Shown: positions 10,378 through 21,234 of the stretch, in pieces
How positions within the stretch are numbered: the first letter of the stretch is position 1
Layout: each line of letters starts with the position of its first letter
NCBI GenBank assembly: GCA_033182465.1
Contig: CP137328.1
Location: 806,001-870,000, forward strand
Origin: Sanghuangporus weigelae
Taxonomy: Eukaryota; Basidiomycota; Agaricomycetes; Hymenochaetales; Hymenochaetaceae
DNA: 64,000 bases
Direction: 5' to 3'
Notes under the pieces: model-generated
The model's input: only the letters and a program-made list of their open reading frames with translations
What the model was told of the DNA's origin: nothing
Database searches by the model: none
Program-made: the position numbers and the translations under genes

Positions 10378-11267
10378 GAGACATGTAGGGTAAAGTCATT
10401 ATGAGAGAGCAAATGAGCGGCGTAGTTATTGTTGCCCTTGGTCTTCTGTGAAGAGATACTTTCTCGAATCATTTCTGTACCAAGGAGAATTCTCGATGTT
10501 AGCCTTACTCCGTTTTGCGGTCTGAACTATTCTGCCAAAACCTGGTACTTCAAGCGCAATTATGCCGCCGTTTGCTCCCTGCGAAACTGGTCTCGGTCCG
10601 GTGATTGGTTCGACTGAAGAATCGGGAGGCTTTCAAAGATGCGAACGACGATCTCTTCGTAATCCCGACGTGCCTCGTTCGCCGCCTTCTTACATCCGCG
10701 GACTGTGAACATTCTATTTCTGTACGTTTTCTTTCTCATGCATTATATCCCCTTCCCACTCGTGCTTGCGGTACGGATGGGATCTGATCGAATGCTAACG
10801 CCGACCAGGCGTGTTCTCATACTTCATTCTGCTGATCAGAGATGTGTTCTCGTCTACGGAATGGGGCGACTTTTCATATTTGAATCTCGTCGGCTTCCCA
10901 TGAACCTTGATGAACCCGCCAATCTTCATCACGGCGAACAATTGACGATCGATTCGACTGTTGCACACCTGCACAGATTGGCCTGCGCTCAGCTTGACGC
11001 GCAGCTTTGATTCGTTGTTTTCTGCTACTTTCCACGATCTGTTCTTTTCTGTTCGTTCCTTGACTTGTAGTATCACCCGCCCAAAGTTCAACTCAAGGAA
11101 CTTTCTGCTTTCCGGCCTTCTGAGGGAGGAACGTTCGACAGAAGATCCGTGTCAACCGGGGCCACATTACCCATGGCGGAGGCACGACATTCAGCTTCGA
11201 GAAGTATAAATGCAGGCGGGAATGCACTAGAAGTTCTACGTGCTCTACTCCCGAGTTCTTCCAAGAC
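10378..11267. other. Intergenic region upstream of SSP5
   Basis: Only short overlapping open frames on both strands, none with domain or paralogue support. TATAAA at 11205-11210 lies 63 bp before the SSP5 start. The palindrome found before SSP2-SSP4 is absent. Confidence 0.5.
11205..11210 (+). promoter_or_regulatory. TATA box of SSP5
   Basis: TATAAA 63 bp upstream of the SSP5 ATG, matching the spacing in SSP1. Confidence 0.55.
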
Positions 11268-12123
11268 ATGAAGTTCTTTTCCACCTCTCTTCTTGTTCTA
11301 TCCTTGTCCCTCGGCACTTTTGGAGCCAGACCTCTGGAGCGTTCCAAATTCTCTGCCAAAGACAAGTGCCCCTCCGCGAAGCAGGTAGCGTCGAAGACCT
11401 ACACAGTCAACGGCTACGAAATTGTCCATCAAACCTTCGCCTGCCCGGATGGCAGCTTGAGAGATTTGAGCCCACCTGTTGGTAACGGCAAAACCATTCG
11501 CTCGACCTCCCTTGAGAAACGAAACGCTGCCGAGTGCCGGACCCCTGCTCCAGAATGCCAGTGCGGCACGGCTTGTAGGTAGCTCCAAGTTCATCCCTTC
11601 TCTGTGATGCTGAGAAGTCTGTCTACACAGTCGTTTGCGAATGCCAGAACGTGACTGCCAATGCGCCCAGCTCGGGTGACTGCACCATTCTCCAGGATTC
11701 ACTGAGTGTCGTATCTCAGACGGAAGGATCGACATTTATTGTCCAACCTGATAGCTTTGAACTTGTAACATTCAAAGTTCGTTGTATTAGTTTAGTACCC
11801 GCATATCGCCCGACTGACACGATATTGATTCCAGACCTGTGCATTCGAATGGACTTCATTTTCAAATTCGCCTCTGGAATACTGCTGGGATGAACTTGTC
11901 AGGCCAATCTTGTCGTATTCTACATGATCTCGACTCTGAAAATATTTTAATAGGCAAACACCGGAGGTCTCGTTAACCAAATTTGCTTCGAGCAGAAAGG
12001 AGGAACTGCAGCCGCATGCAATTCCAACAACGGCCTCTGGCTCACGCAGTAAGCCTCATTTTTGAGTAAACGGAATGCAGGTTTCTAACCCTTAGCATCA
12101 GAGCTCTTCGTGTCGGATCTTAA
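11268..12123 (+). CDS. 12-cysteine secreted protein, SSP family copy 5 (diverged)
   Basis: Predicted secreted protein of 210 aa, the most diverged copy and separated from the array by EMC8 and the lectin-like gene. Exons: 11268-11574, 11631-11776, 11835-11897, 11954-12048 and 12102-12123. Signal peptide MKFFSTSLLVLSLSLGTFGA. Core TYTVNGYEIVHQTFACPDG, AECRTPAPECQCG, CEC in exon 2, TFIVQP, LEYCWDEL. All twelve cysteines are kept. The 95-nt exon 4 and 22-nt exon 5 are kept. The intron 2 junction has slid by four bases (exon 2 is 146 nt, phase 0 rather than 1). An upstream acceptor at 12095 would add two residues before the common end. Confidence 0.78.
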
Positions 12124-12278
12124 TTTGACTTTCACATATGTTGCATGCGATGTTCCAGGCAAACATCATTACAAAATGATCTGGAGTCGTGTGCTTATTT
12201 ACTTGGGTCCTGTGGCGAATAAAGATGCTTTCAATTCATGTGAAGCTAATTCTCGACTAGTAATGAGTTTCCGTTAGA

Positions 12279-13886
12279 CTAGTCATCGGCGGCCTGTCCC
12301 CTGAGATAGAAAAGTGTACCAAGAGACTGCCGGCCAGCTCTCTCCAAAAGCATTGCCTCGTCAGGTGACAAAGCTTCTAGCTCCATATCCGCTGGCCACT
12401 GCCAGACAGTCAACGTCTTCCATGAATCCATTCGGGGTCGCTGATCTCTCGGTATTCGCCCATCAATATCCAGTAGAGCCGTGACAAGTTGCGCCGTGTT
12501 AAGGACCGTCATTTCTCGCAATGAATGCATATCGGCAGAGTCATTCGGAGACGGCACTAGCAGAGTAGGTGGGAGATCCTGCGTCATGCCGGCGCTTGAC
12601 GTCAATGTTATGGCGCTCGTTTTCGGATGAATCGCGCTAATCTGGACGACCATAAGAGATGCGATTAAGATAGTCTACGGGACTCACCAAAGCATCCTTT
12701 TCAATGGTCATGCCGAGAGCAGTGAACTTATGTTTGAATGTGATGATGTCACCTTGCTTCAGAAAGCCTCTCTTGACAAGTAGATCGAACTCGCTCGCTC
12801 CTCTTTCGTTTGTGTTTCAGGAGTTTGCACTACCTTTTATGAACGATGTGGAGTAACCGTACCTTTCCTTCCCTCTTCGTTTCTCGCTGCCGAGCACGAT
12901 AGAATTGGAAGACTCGTTTGCCGTGCCGTCTACATCCGCTAGTCTTTTGACGACTTCTGGATGATCGCGATCCCACACTTCGTCTTTCCATGGCGCGTGC
13001 AATGATCCAGCGCGAATCCCCGATAGATGATTCTCGACAAGTTCACGATGAGCAGATGTAAACCAGCCAGTGAAGAGATGATCCTGATGATGACGACATG
13101 GTCAGTTACGAGAAGTGAACAAAGTCATTAATTACATGCCTGGAAAGTCCGTGCGGCTGATTCAAAATGCGGATCTTTGAAGAACGAAGGATCAATTGAA
13201 TCCACTTGATATGAGGATTTCTGACTAGTCTGTAACATGTTGCCATCTTTCTATCTTCCTTGATTCAGCTTGGAAATTCTTTGGGTTGGAAATCATCTTA
13301 CGGAATGCCTTGCTGAGTGAAGATCAGCTTTTTGGTCTCCATCTTGCCTTCGAGATGGATGGAAATCGTCTAAATCGTGCATTTGCTCCCCGAAAGCGGT
13401 GCTAGGGAGGAGCCTGCAAACCCTTTCACGGGATTCGGGCGATAACGCCATCCACGAGCCATAATTGATGACATTCTAAAAGTATGCATTTCGTTTCAGT
13501 TAGCTTTACGGGAATCTAAGTATAGGAATAAGACTGACAGATATATCCATAGCCACGAGAGGACTCTTTGGATTGGTCAATATGAAGTCAATGTCGTAGA
13601 GGTTTCCTTCTGCCGAACTTGATTTGCCAGTTCGAGTCTTCCCTTGCGCACCTTTACTGCTCGCCGTCTTTTCTTTCTTCCTTGCTTCGTCTTCCAATTT
13701 TTCTACGGCTCGTACCCAATCTTCGTCCTCGGAATGTGCCCTACGTTTTCCATTGGTTACCGCACGCTGCGCTTCATTAATGATTCCGTTTGTAGAGGTG
13801 CCACCGTTAACTATCTTTGAGGTAAGTTCAACGGGAAGTTTTGAGGTTCCGCGCACTGTTCGTCGCGGGCGAGACTCGGCAGCCAT
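12279..13886 (-). CDS. ASXH/DEUBAD-like nuclear protein
   Basis: Predicted 445-aa protein in six exons: 13886-13539, 13475-13302, 13229-13140, 13083-12834, 12800-12688 and 12641-12279. The N-terminus is basic (MAAESRPRRTVRG) with a charged, Lys-rich linker. Residues about 98-230 include LTNPKSPLVAMDIS, NYGSWMALSPESRERVCRLLP and DPHFESAARTFQDHLFTGWF. This is the pattern of the Asx homology (DEUBAD) domain, which in animals ASXL proteins activates a deubiquitinase on chromatin. A second region (LLVKRGFLKQGDIITFKH onward) looks like a small RAMA-like fold; that is a weaker inference. Two odd introns: 13139-13084 uses a GC donor, and 12833-12801 is only 33 nt; both are required to keep the frame. 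It diverges from eS26. Confidence 0.7.
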
Positions 13887-14412
13887 TTGGATCGATGCGC
13901 GATGTAATTGTGGTTAGAGAGGAACACAAATCCGTGGGTTCGTCACGCGAACACGCGCTTGAACTTAAAATCCCGTGACCTCGACGCGTCCGGAACGCGC
14001 ACTTGACCGTAACGCACGCAGCGATTTGTGCCCGTTAAGGAAATAAATTCATCTGGTGAGCGGGATGTGATACGCATTCTACTCAGCATCGTTATATCGT
14101 ATTGAACATGAGGAATAGAGCATGCTTTTCGTAATGAGACGCTTCAGCGAGTTGATGGGGGTCAAAAAAATCGGATCAAAACCTCTGCCCAGAGTCAACT
14201 ATCCCCAGTCATCTCCCAGGACACGGTAAAGTAGCATGGAGTTGCGATCTTTGATTCAGAATAGCAATATGGATGAGATGGGAGAACAAATATTGCCTCT
14301 GTTTCAACGATGTATCTGGGTCGATTACATAACCTCGGGAATCGCCGAAGCAAGCACAGACCTTGCAACTCCATCGTCAACACTGTCAACGACCGACGAC
14401 GACTTCATCAAC
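13887..14412. promoter_or_regulatory. Bidirectional promoter region, ASXH-like gene and eS26
   Basis: About 525 bp between two divergent starts. It holds the eS26 leader and CpG-rich sequence near 13975-14030 (repeated ACGCG/CGCAC words). No TATA box was recognised. Short open frames in it are not supported as genes. Confidence 0.45.
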
Positions 14413-15048
14413 ATGGTGAGTACGACTCTTCTGCTATCTGAAAGTCGTGTATTAGTGTTACGTGTCCTTGAATTGTCATGATTGCGGTTCCTTGGAACGA
14501 CAAGGAGGATGAAACCGATGGATGACAATGATCTTGACCGGATGGTCTAGCACTTCCATGGCGTCGATGTCAACGCTTTCCTTTCACGAGGCTGATGCAT
14601 CATCTTTACATTGCAGACTAAAAAGAGGAGGAATGGCGGTCGCAACAAGAAGGGCCGCGGCCACGTTATATTCGTACGCTGCTCGAACTGCGCGCGATGC
14701 GTAGGGAAGGACAAAGCGATCAAGCGGTTCACCGTCCGCAATATGGTCGAGTCTGCAGCCGTGCGTGATATTTCAGAGGCTTCGGTCTACCAAGGTGTGT
14801 ACAACGGTGTCTACTTCCACGTAAGCGTGCTCAATTGGCGTTGACGGTCTTCAGAGTATGTGATCCCGAAGTTATACATTAAAATCGCGTATTGCGTCTC
14901 ATGCGCCATTCACTCGCACGTCGTTCGTGTTCGCTCCCGTGAGGGGCGTCGCAACCGCGCACCTCCCCCTCGCATTCGTTGGAAAGACGGCAAGAAGATT
15001 AACCCCGCCGTCGCCGCAGCTGCTGAAGCCACAAAGGCTGCTTCATAA
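14413..15048 (+). CDS. RPS26: Small ribosomal subunit protein eS26
   Basis: Component of the 40S subunit near the mRNA exit channel, 124 aa. Exon 1 is just the ATG (14413-14415), directly followed by a GTGAGT donor and a 201-bp intron. Exon 2 is 14617-14794 and exon 3 is 14855-15048. The protein begins [18 protein letters not shown] and contains [54 protein letters not shown] and [15 protein letters not shown], with the two CxxC zinc pairs typical of eS26. The single-codon first exon explains why the open frame seems to lack a start. Expected to be highly expressed. Confidence 0.93.
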
Positions 15049-16919
15049 TCTCGTCACTTCTTTCTCCGCGGAGGACAAGCGATTCATGTAGAGACGAAGA
15101 ACGTTGCGCTTTATGTATGCTTTTACCTGATCAGTCTGCACAAAATACATTCTTGTCGCTTTCACTGAGATCACTTCGCTCTTATGTCGAGTTTCTCGAT
15201 TTCGGGTTCGGGTTCGGTTTGCTCATTGAACATTTAATTGGTCACATCTCGACGCCGGTAAAGTTGGAACCCTTGCATGCATGGTATGTTTGAAGGGATA
15301 TTTTGGCCCTTTAATGATCGCATTCAGTAGTCTACGCAGCCGCACTGCTGATGAAGCTGTTCGCTATTTTGACCTTCTTATGATACAACAATGCCCAGAC
15401 AAACTTCGAAGCAATGGAATTCGGGAGGGAGACCTTGAGAAAAGCAAGTGCTTCTCAATAATCACATTTTTTCTTCGACATCGGAAGTTTCAAGCGGAGT
15501 TTGAATGCAATAGACCTTGAACCTACTGAGGTTGACTTGCCACGCCAGAGGGACCCGGCTGAACTCCTCTTACCTTCGACCTCTGCCGCTGTTACGTTCC
15601 TGACGAGACTACAGTGCAATTAAGTGGAGCTTTTCGACGAAGCTTCCCTGTCCTTTGATGGGTGTGGGAGGCTTGGAATGTGATTTGTATCTCCGCGTCC
15701 CTTGAAGACGCTCAGCATCCTTGATCGTTGCCTTTAATTGGATAGATAGTCTTATTGCATAGGACTATCCAGAGAACTCCAGGAATAAAAGTTCCATCAT
15801 GACTTTGATAGGTTCTACTGCGATGCAAGATGGCGTTGACCAAAGGTATAGTTCTCACTCCTGTGGCTGAAAGATTGAAACACCGACTCGTCTTGCAGGC
15901 TTCCGAATGTAACTTTAAGCCTCTTAGTTCTAACCAGCAATCCTTGAGCGGAAACATGGTATCACTTTTTAAGCAAGATGTCGTGATAGCACATTACAAC
16001 ATCATGACGATCTGTGAGCGACACTGATCCATACGCATCACAATGAATAAAGCACTCATTCTCCTAATTCTGTCGGGGATATGTTAAGATCGTCTCTTCC
16101 CATACCTGTACTCATACCGCTGAGAGTCGCTGTTGCCTACATTATGTCAGAGGTGTGACCCCTTTCAGAAAAATCCTTCGTGCGGAAGCTCGGGGTGATA
16201 ATGGTGATGGTTCTTGATATGTGCGTCGAAAAGCTCCATCCTTATTCTAGAAGGATGATCAGGAGTACTTTCAGATGAGTTCTAGTCCAACGTCACGTAC
16301 CTTCTATCCCAGATATGCTCTGTCATCGGCAACAATTGAGTTTTGGTGACAAGGATAGAAGACTTTTGTGGCGTGTTAATTTTATCACAACGACGAGCGC
16401 AGACGCTCGCACTCACGGCTTTCCCGACTTGTTCTGGTTCGGTGGTTTCCAAATGTGTGAAGTTTTCCGAGATTTCCGCGTTCTAAAAGCTAGAATCGCA
16501 CGCTTAATGGCTCCGAGCTGCTGCGAAAGACTGCGGGGCTCCACGGCGTCTCGGAGGCCTTTAGCGAGTATCTTCTCTACACGCCATCTACGAGTCCTTG
16601 AATACTGGGAACGAAAAGCACTGCTTCACTTCTACTCTCCCTTGGGAGTTAGGGTGGACAAAGTTTGAACTTCCCTCTTCTGGAAAGAACGAAGACGGCC
16701 TCCCTCCGAAAACCCGATCCCTAACCGAACTCTGGTGTTCTACCACGAAGTCGATTGTGACTTAACGTCGGAATCACGCATTCAATGGCACGTCTCTGAG
16801 AATGTGCGTCTCTTGAGAAGAGCTTCTCCAAGACTACTCCTTACTCCTTGTTGTATATTGGTTAGTAGCTGTAAGTTCAATTGACTCGCCTATAATTGAC
16901 GGAGTGTCCTCACAAGGTT

Positions 16920-16933
16920 GGGGGGGGGGGGGG
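16920..16933 (+). repeat. G homopolymer, 14 bp
   Basis: Fourteen consecutive G (GG..GG) about 270 bp before the repeat-protein start; may be a G-quadruplex-prone or sequencing-length-variable site. Confidence 0.9.
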
Positions 16934-17109
16934 TTATAACCTGAACAGGAGAAACATGACATCTATTCAAGTGATTCGGAGAACGAACTGTCTTCAGAAA
17001 TGCGACGATCTGTGTCGTTACCTGCTTCTTTCCGAAGAATCATTCTATTGGATTTCGTTGTGGCCCGATTGCTCGGAAAGTTAGTTTTATACGCACCGGA
17101 AGTCGAAGG

Positions 17110-17116
17110 TATAAAG
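17110..17116 (+). promoter_or_regulatory. TATA box of the 50-aa repeat protein gene
   Basis: TATAAAG, 91 bp before the ATG at 17201. Similar boxes occur 104-112 bp before several other secreted-protein genes in the window. Confidence 0.6.
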
Positions 17117-17200
17117 GGCCGAGAGGTCGACGGGTATTCTCCAGCGGAATTTAGCTCTGCTACTGTTTGTCTCAAGAGTGTTCACCCTCTGGCAGTCGAA

Positions 17201-18572
17201 ATGCAGTCTTTCAACAAATTGTTTGTTGCTGTTATAGTTGCGTCCTCCGCGGCTGCCGCACCTCATCCCAAGGCAGACCTGTCTTTGGAGGACCGCCAGC
17301 TTTCAATCCCTTCTGTTTCTCTTCCACTTCCCACTAGTTTGATCCCGAGCTTGCCAATTCCAAGCCCGAGCCTTCCCATCCCGTCCTTACCGGTCCCAAG
17401 CCTTCCGGTTTCTCTGCCTTTGGCAGCTCCGTCCTTGGAGGCTCGCCAGCTGTCGATCCCGTCGGTTTCTCTTCCACTTCCCACTAGTGTGATCCCGAGC
17501 TTGCCAATTCCCAGCCCGAGCCTTCCTATCCCGTCCTTACCTGTCCCAAGCCTTCCGGTTTCTCTGCCGTTGGCTGTCCCTTCTTTGGAAGCTCGTCAGC
17601 TATCCGTCCCTTCCGTTTCCCTTCCACTTCCCACCAGCTTGGTCCCGAGCTTGCCGATCCCGTCCCCAAGCCTTCCCATCCCGTCCTTGCCAGTACCGAG
17701 TCTCCCAGTTTCTCTGCCTTTGGCGGCACCGTCTTTGGAGGCCCGCCAGCTTTCGATTCCATCGGTTTCTCTTCCGCTTCCCACTGGCTTGATTCCGAGC
17801 TTGCCAATTCCCAGCCCGAGCCTTCCTATCCCGTCCTTACCTGTCCCAAGCCTTCCGGTTTCTCTGCCGTTGGCTGTCTCTTCTTTGGGAGCTCGTCAGC
17901 TTTCAATCCCTTCCGTGTCTCTTCCACTACCGACCAGCGTGATCCCGAGCTTGCCGATCCCGTCCCCAAGCCTTCCCATCCCGTCCTTGCCGATTCCGAG
18001 TCTGCCGATTTCATTGCCTTTGGCAGCCCCGTCTTTGAAAGCGCGCCAGCTTTCTATCCCGTCGGTGTCTCTTCCACTTCCCACCAGCGTGGTTCCAAGC
18101 TTGCCAATTCCTAGCCCGAGCCTTCCAGTTTCCTTGCCGGTTCCAAGCCTTCCGGTTTCTTTGCCTTTGGCAGCCCCTTCTTTGGCAGCCCGTCAGCTTT
18201 CGATCCCTTCTGTTTCCCTTCCACTTCCCACAACCGTGATTTCGAGCTTGCCGATCCCGTCCCCGAGCCTTCCCATTCCGTCCTTGCCGATTCCGAGTCT
18301 GCCGATTTCTCTGCCTTTGGCTGCTCCAACCGGCGTGCCATCCTTCTGCGTTGCAGGTGCACTTTCCGGTGCTCTACCATCCGGCCTCCAACTTGTCGAG
18401 TGCCCTTCTGGTTCGGCTTGCGCACCGATTCCGAACGCTAGTACCATTCCTGGTCTCGACGGGTCCAATGGGGTCTCTGTAGCATCCCCCGTGGGACTTG
18501 GAGTAAGTACGAGATAACGCAGAGATCTTAGCAGAATGCTAATCCAGTTTGACTATCTAGGTATGCACTTGA
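17201..18572 (+). CDS. Secreted Pro/Ser/Leu repeat protein with 4-Cys C-terminal domain
   Basis: Predicted secreted protein of 436 aa. The open frame extends upstream to 17000, but the ATG at 17201 is chosen because it begins a clean signal peptide (MQSFNKLFVAVIVASSAAAA) 91 bp after a TATA box. After a short propeptide come seven repeats of about 50 residues starting QLSIPSVSLPLPT. Each is preceded by LEDR, LEAR, LGAR, LKAR or LAAR, so every unit begins at an R-Q junction like the propeptide cleavage sites of many fungal secreted proteins. A C-terminal domain follows: FCVAGALSGALPSGL, ECPSGSAC and a final cysteine. Exon 1 ends at 18502 (GGA), an intron spans 18503-18560, and the 12-nt exon 18561-18572 adds V-C-T-stop. 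The same domain and intron position occur in the gene at 62861-63176. Function unknown; Kex2-processed repeat proteins are the nearest known class. Confidence 0.75.
17297..18340 (+). repeat. Seven in-frame tandem repeats of 150 bp
   Basis: Units begin at 17297, 17447, 17597, 17747, 17897, 18047 and 18194. Units 1-5 are exactly 150 bp, and unit 6 lost three bases (147 bp). Unit sequences are very similar, including at third codon positions, which points to recent expansion or gene conversion. Minus-strand open frames across this block are only shadows of the repeat. Confidence 0.9.
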
Positions 18573-19780
18573 AAGGCTATAGGACGAAAGGCTCTCAAAC
18601 AGTGTTACTGGAATGAGTTTTGGTCGTGAGTGTCTAAGCTTTAATGTAAATTGCATAGCTAAACTACGTCTTACAGGAAGTTTTGACAAGGTTTCTGACG
18701 ATGCCGATTGAGAATTGAATTCGTAATGTCTGTTTCTCCGTCTGTGTATCGCGTTTGCGCGTCTGTTGCTTGTTTGAATCCCTGATATGTGACCTATGTC
18801 GTTAGGCGTTGTTCCGTGAAGTTGTTGCGTACAGTTTTCAATATGATCTTGTTCCAATAATCCTGCTGGATTAGCCAAGTGTATGAGATCATGACCGGTA
18901 TTTCTTCATTCTAAAGGCTACTGTGCGCCCACCAGGAATATATGAGCTCCTCCTGGCCTGGTGACTTCACTGAGACAAAGTATCCATCCATTGTAATGTG
19001 AAGCTATCTGAAGGAGAATATAGCCGTTTCTCGTTCTGTATAGGGACAAATTTTCTCACTCGAGAAATTGTGGGTTGATTACCTATGCTCTGATGTTCAA
19101 TAAGCAGTTCTATAAGGTTAGAAACGTAGCCTCCTTGTCTTAGACATGTCCGTACAAAATTGTCCTGAGTCTAAGACTTCGAGACATGATATTACCGAGC
19201 ACCAATCGTATTTAAGATGCTTTAGTGGTGTTTTCGAGCTGCCAATCGACCACGCCACAAGGCGTCTGTGCGTGATGTTCAGATCTCACGGTAATATTCA
19301 CTCGCCGTCCGTCCAAGAGAACATATCTTGATCCGAAGTTTCTTGACGCTAGTGCCCAATGTACACACATTTACTTATATGGTATTTACTCGGAAACATT
19401 CGTGTATACTCCGTCACTATGATGGGCTTGGAATCTCCCGTACCGCCACTCAGGAATGTTTCAAGAACACAACACGCCCGTACCGATTCAGGAGTTGAAT
19501 TTGTATATTCTCCGTGGTCCGGCAAGAAAATATAAATTTTATGTGAATACTGATGACGGAGCTCAAATCGGTATTTCAAAAGGATCCGGATAATTCGCAC
19601 GCAGTCCTCATTTGAGCATGCATCCTGTTCAACTAGCAAGTGGCACATAAAATGCTTTCCACCTCAGTCGACTCGATACTAGATACTTTTCCTACGCGAA
19701 CCATCTGATCCAAATCCCACTTGTTCCCAAAGGAAGCACGACGACTCTCTTCAGTTACTCCGCTGCTGGGTGCTATTATA
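18573..19780. other. Intergenic region; left arm of a segmental duplication
   Basis: No gene supported. From about 18960 to 19525 the sequence resembles 21490-22075 (for example the stretch around TTGATCC-GAGTTTCTTGACGCTA at 19330 and 21894), so it forms the left part of a duplicated block. Confidence 0.6.
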
Positions 19781-20068
19781 TTATACGCCAGTCCCGTTAC
19801 AAATCTATTGAAACAACCATTAAAGGCGAAGTCAGTGTCATCGGGTCTCGTGTGGCTCTGGAAGACATACACCAGTGCTGCCGTTGGGGTCGGGTGTGAA
19901 GCCGTCGCAGCATTTCGAACAAAACTCGACGTCGAGCCCAACTCCTCCAGGGCCGGCGGGTGAGCCTATTACGCAACTGAAGCCAGCTCCGTGACAGGTA
20001 ACTTGAGGCGATGCGCACACGCCCAGAGCGGCGACGAAAATCACGGTCAGTGCAGTGAAGGATCTCAT
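19781..20068 (-). CDS. 6-cysteine mini secreted protein A
   Basis: Predicted secreted protein of 73 aa, unknown function. Exon 1 is 20068-19871 and exon 2 is 19804-19781. Signal peptide MRSFTALTVIFVAALGVCASP, then Q-V-T-C, GFSC, VEFCSKCCDGF, and the last cysteine on the small second exon (I-C-N-G-T-G-V-stop). TATAAAG on the minus strand (20180-20174) lies 112 bp before the ATG, the same spacing as gene C. It is the inverted counterpart of gene C, and has a C-terminal extension of four residues because the family stop codon after N has become GGG. Confidence 0.75.
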
Positions 20069-20173
20069 CGTGTATGATGGTAAGTCCCGACTCGAATGCG
20101 ACCAGTGGTGGGTTCTGTAGAAGTCGCGAATGCTCAGCTTGGCCACGATGACTTTGTCGACAGTCTAAGCTCG

Positions 20174-20180
20174 CTTTATA
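20174..20180 (-). promoter_or_regulatory. TATA box of mini-protein gene A
   Basis: TATAAAG on the minus strand, 112 bp before the ATG at 20068. Gene C has the same box at exactly the same distance. Confidence 0.65.
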
Positions 20181-20968
20181 TACTTTGCTTCATTTCCCAC
20201 TGCGCCCGTGTCACAAGCTTGGCGAGACAGCAGTCCGGATGTTCCGATTACACGTATATACCGTCAGCCGACATAGGCAACTGACTGGGTCGTCGAACAC
20301 GGGACGACATAGCAGCAGGCATGACGGGAATTATTCGATTACGCGACGGGATATTTCTGACAGTCATGGACATCGTTCATTCACACCTTGTCAATTCGGT
20401 TAGCTGTCTTTCCTCATATTACTCTACTCATCGAGCGGATGACTGCATTCACCGACTTTAGCTTGATTCCGCCCCACGTCTCAAGATGGCGTTTCCGATT
20501 TAATCCACCACCATTGTCTTGTCTTCCTTCATAGTTTTGAACATAGGCATGCTAAAAGTGCATTGCCGTCGGTATCATTGTGGGTTCCGTGGGCGTGTCT
20601 TTCTTAGGCCAACTTGTTTCACGATCCCGCTCATAGCCCTTTCGGATCAGGAATTTGCAAAGTCTGCATCCTTTGCCTGGTTTTTGTCTTTCTACGTAAC
20701 ATGATTTGTGCGAATCGACGGCCTTGTGACTCTTTCTCTGTGCGGAACTACACGATTCAAGGACTCCTTCTGACGAAACATGCGCGGAGTACGGACCAGG
20801 AGATGCATTTTTTGTCTTGCCAAGCCCATGTATTTGAAATCAAGCAAAGAAAAATAAGAAGAGCTGAGACTGCAAAAACATCCTCGTTGGCGCATGCTTG
20901 AATATCATTCACCACATTTGCCTTCAAGGCTCTAATTTTCGACTTCGCAATCAGACCACTCTACTCAG

Positions 20969-21234
20969 ATGAAGTACATCGTTGCTCTAGCTTCACTTTT
21001 CGTGGCTGTCATCGGCGTAGGCGCTGCACCACAGGATGAGTCTTGCCTTCCGTACAGCTCGAATTGCTTCTTAGACCCAAGCACGCCCGGAGACGTCACT
21101 ATCCTGCCCTTGTTTTGTTCCGCTTGTTGCAACGGATTCTCACAAGTCGATGCACACACTGGGGTGATCTTCATAACGATCAAGCTCATGCTTAGACTGA
21201 CACACACCGGATTCATATATAGGTTTGCGATTGA
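20969..21234 (+). CDS. 6-cysteine mini secreted protein B
   Basis: Predicted secreted protein of 68 aa. Exon 1 is 20969-21163, exactly 195 nt as in genes C and D. Exon 2 is the 12-nt 21223-21234, giving V-C-D-stop. Signal peptide MKYIVALASLFVAVIGVGAA, then DESC, NCFLDPSTPGD, LFCSACCNGF. Without the 12-nt exon the frame would run on to 21418 with a long unlike tail and would lack the sixth cysteine. The donor is GTGATC. The TATA box found before its sister gene D is changed here to TGCAAAA, so expression may be reduced. Function unknown. Confidence 0.72.

Larger units (their letters stand above)
15049..17200. other. Intergenic stretch between eS26 and the repeat-protein gene
   Basis: Short open frames only (15281-15520, 15830-16027, 16315-16668). 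None has a signal peptide, domain or paralogue here. A run of 14 G lies at 16920-16933. TATAAAG at 17110-17116 belongs to the repeat-protein gene. Confidence 0.5.

Noticed and set aside
17263-18468. Several minus-strand open frames of 60-100 codons across the repeat gene
   Set aside because: They are periodic shadows of the 150-bp repeat and differ only by repeat unit; the plus strand has the signal peptide and cysteine domain.
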